Shown in pieces: positions 58,921-60,393 of a stretch of DNA of 60,393 nucleotides. The stretch is from CAZGAQ01 sp964523405 (lineage in GTDB: Bacteria; Planctomycetota; Phycisphaerae; UBA1845; Fen-1342): positions 1-60,393 of the forward strand of contig CAZGAQ010000033.1 of NCBI GenBank assembly GCA_964523405.1, in the 5' to 3' direction. A model generated the notes under the pieces. That model worked only from the letters and a program-made list of their open reading frames with translations, searched no databases and was not told the origin of the DNA. Each line of letters begins with the position of its first letter. Within the stretch, counting starts at the first letter, position 1. The translations under genes and the position numbers were made by a program.

Positions 58921-59124
58921 TCAAGTGGTGAGGTGAACCAGCGCATTGTCGAGCAGGAAGAACACCAGATCCGAGAATGCGGTGGCGAGCTGCGGCAGCA
59001 CGTACTGGCTCGCGAACTGCTGCTGCGTCTGGGTGTCGCTCAGGGAACACGTCGTGGTCTGCAACAGCACCGCCGCTCCGGCCAGCGAGTACAGCCAGCG
59101 CCATCGGTATCGGATCCGGCCCAT
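58921..59124 (-). CDS. Tiny lipoprotein (family member D)
   Basis: 67 residues; GAGGAG six bases before ATG 59124. Arg/Trp-rich leader RIRYRWRWLY, hydrophobic core, possible lipobox TTTC (Cys26) and SLSDTQ, which matches CSLSDRQ in the protein at 22193. A second hydrophobic helix (FSDLVFFLLDNALVHL) follows. First gene of the minus-strand surface locus, 20 bases upstream of its paralogue. Confidence 0.68.
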   Translation of the reverse strand: MGRIRYRWRWLYSLAGAAVLLQTTTCSLSDTQTQQQFASQYVLPQLATAFSDLVFFLLDNALVHLTT

Positions 59125-59367
59125 CGCATGCTCCTCTGCTAAGGAAGATACCTGGGCGTGCACCGATGTGAATTGCTCGAAACGCCCGACCTTCCCTCGC
59201 TAACGCTACGCCGCCCCCCGCCATGCGTCAAGAGAGAACCACCAACGGCCGCGCCGGCGGCGACCAGTCTGGCACCGCCGCCTTTCGCGACCGCGGGAAT
59301 TCCGGGATACTGTCGCCCGACGGGCCCCCACCGGTGTGCCCGTCCTGGACCCCGAGTGCCGTAGCTG

Positions 59368-60393
59368 ATGCCCGACGGATACCGACGCCTGGTGCTGCCT
59401 CCCTCCACGGCCGACGCCGAACGCGCGGCGCGCCTGGCGGACGCACTCCAGGATGCCATCCACGCCCAAAACCGGCTGGCCGCCAATTCGCCCTATATCT
59501 TGCGCTTTGTCGGCCCGCTGGAAGAACGCGACGGGGTCCTGTCGGTCGCGCATGAACCGGCCACGCCGCTGGATGCCAGCGGGCTGTTCGACCCGACGGC
59601 GTCCCTGATGGAGCCCCCCGAACTGGTCCGCCTGCTCGTGGCGCTGGTCGACGCCCTGGCCGTCGCGCACGGGGGTGCCGGCGCCAAGCCCGTGATTCAC
59701 GGCGGGTTATGCCCCGGCGTGCTGCTGGTGGGCGGGGACGGCCTGCCGCGCGTGACGGACTTCGGTTTTGCGCCGGCCGTGTGCAAGACACTGGGCGTGG
59801 ACCCCTATCTGAACCTGGCGGTGCGCCCCCATACCGATGGCACGGGGGCCTGGGAGGTCCTGCCGGTCAACGTCGTCGATCGCGATGACCGACTCTGTGC
59901 CTTCATCGACCCGGACAAGTACGGTTCGGAAGCGCTGGCCAGCTTCGAGACCGGATCGGACCTCGTTGCCGCGGGCATGGTCGCGGCTCTCTACGCCGAG
60001 CACGTGCACCCCTACCTCTATTTCGAGCCCGAGGCGCACCGCGTGGTCGATATGGCCCGCATGATGGGCTTCGGGATTCCCGCGGCGCCCAGTCGCGCCG
60101 CCCTCACGCAGACGACCGATCCCAGCGTCCGGGCCTGGCTGGAACTCGTCACCGCCATGCTCGCACGCCTGCCGGGCGACCGTCCGACGGCCGCCGCTAT
60201 CGCCCAGCGCCTGCTGGCGGTGGCACCGGCCGTCGACCTCAACAGTGTGAAGGTGCAGCGCTGGCTCGCCCAAGTCGAGCATTTGCTCAGCGGGGGCGTC
60301 TGGGGTGAGCTCGAGGCGGTGCTCGACATCCGTCCGCCACTGGAGGTCATGTCGACCGAGCAGCGCGCCCGGGCCCAAACGCTGGAAACGACC
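59368..60393 (+). CDS. Protein kinase-like protein (pseudokinase), partial
   Basis: 342 codons run to the window end without a stop. An in-frame TAG just upstream fixes ATG 59368 as the first available start; no ribosome site is evident. The fold follows serine/threonine kinases: ANSPYILRFVGPLEERDG (near the alphaC-beta4 region), HEPATPLDASGLFDP (hinge), IHGGLCPGVLLVGGDG (catalytic loop) and RVTDFGFAPA (DFG retained). The HRDxxxxN loop lacks the catalytic Asp and metal-binding Asn (H-G-G-L-C-P-G-V), and no VAxK lysine or glycine-rich loop is recognisable. LPGDRPTAAAIAQRLLA is the typical end of a kinase domain (residue about 270). More domains may follow beyond the window. Divergent from the surface locus. 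Confidence 0.78.
   Translation, partial: MPDGYRRLVLPPSTADAERAARLADALQDAIHAQNRLAANSPYILRFVGPLEERDGVLSVAHEPATPLDASGLFDPTASLMEPPELVRLLVALVDALAVAHGGAGAKPVIHGGLCPGVLLVGGDGLPRVTDFGFAPAVCKTLGVDPYLNLAVRPHTDGTGAWEVLPVNVVDRDDRLCAFIDPDKYGSEALASFETGSDLVAAGMVAALYAEHVHPYLYFEPEAHRVVDMARMMGFGIPAAPSRAALTQTTDPSVRAWLELVTAMLARLPGDRPTAAAIAQRLLAVAPAVDLNSVKVQRWLAQVEHLLSGGVWGELEAVLDIRPPLEVMSTEQRARAQTLETT

Noticed and set aside
1..60393. CRISPR array, tRNA or rRNA genes
   Set aside because: No regularly spaced identical repeats of 24-40 bases with unique spacers, no GGTTCGAAT-type T-arm with paired acceptor ends, and no rRNA-like segments were seen by eye.

Overview
The window looks like a chromosomal segment of a Planctomycetota bacterium (Phycisphaerae or a related class is my best guess). 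This rests on very high GC coding DNA, PEP-CTERM-tailed exported proteins (31722..32483, 35324..36001) with a CAAX protease-like protein, dockerin-type EF-hand repeats, a pseudopilin leader, several membrane proteins with the paired CPEC/CGYDLRG zinc ribbons common in that phylum, and L-rhamnose catabolism using a class II aldolase whose tail resembles a microcompartment cargo tag. No rRNA, tRNA, CRISPR array or complete insertion sequence was recognised.

Layout. 520..2335 is a two-gene island of less GC-rich DNA: a TRADD-N-associated four-helix membrane protein followed by a nucleoside deoxyribosyltransferase-like protein, a plausible uncharacterised defence module, followed by repeat-rich noncoding DNA. 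2903..10344 holds a corrinoid-type sensor-like protein, a barrel-sandwich protein, the proteostasis set tig-clpP-clpP, a lipoprotein and a DedA protein. 10345..13566 carries a candidate 67-nt RNA, nikR, a dockerin-bearing exported protein and a pseudopilin. 13716..18695 is the rhamnose locus as two convergent pairs: rhaA-rhaT on the plus strand, rhaB and the aldolase on the minus strand. 18802..23761 (minus) has an ABC-F ATPase, a CsgG-like lipoprotein, a tiny lipoprotein and an SH3 protein. 23934..26285 has an ATP-grasp enzyme converging on an acyl carrier protein gene that overlaps a catalytic-domain-only tyrosine recombinase; that recombinase has an inverted repeat inside its promoter. 26331..37766 is dominated by small membrane and exported proteins, with ispG, an aldo/keto reductase-like protein lacking the catalytic tetrad, a PAP2 phosphatase, two PEP-CTERM proteins and a collagen-like lipoprotein.

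37860..42001 (minus) is a compact four-gene operon of LPP20/FlgT-like exported proteins, reminiscent of the flgO-flgP-flgT group of outer-membrane flagellar disc genes. 42284..46260 (plus) has the CAAX protease, a thioredoxin-fold protein without its cysteines and a large coiled-coil protein. After a MITE-like 105-bp element come a B12-binding radical SAM protein and a cold shock protein.

The right end, 48647..60393, reads as one surface-display locus: two tiny exported proteins, a TPR plus outer-membrane beta-barrel protein, a FecR-domain protein, a 1558-residue repetitive calcium-binding-type adhesin and an unrecognised exported protein, all on the minus strand, with a divergent pseudokinase running off the window. 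Tiny exported proteins of one apparent family recur at four places in the window.

All homology statements come from reading motifs by eye; no searches or structure predictions were run.
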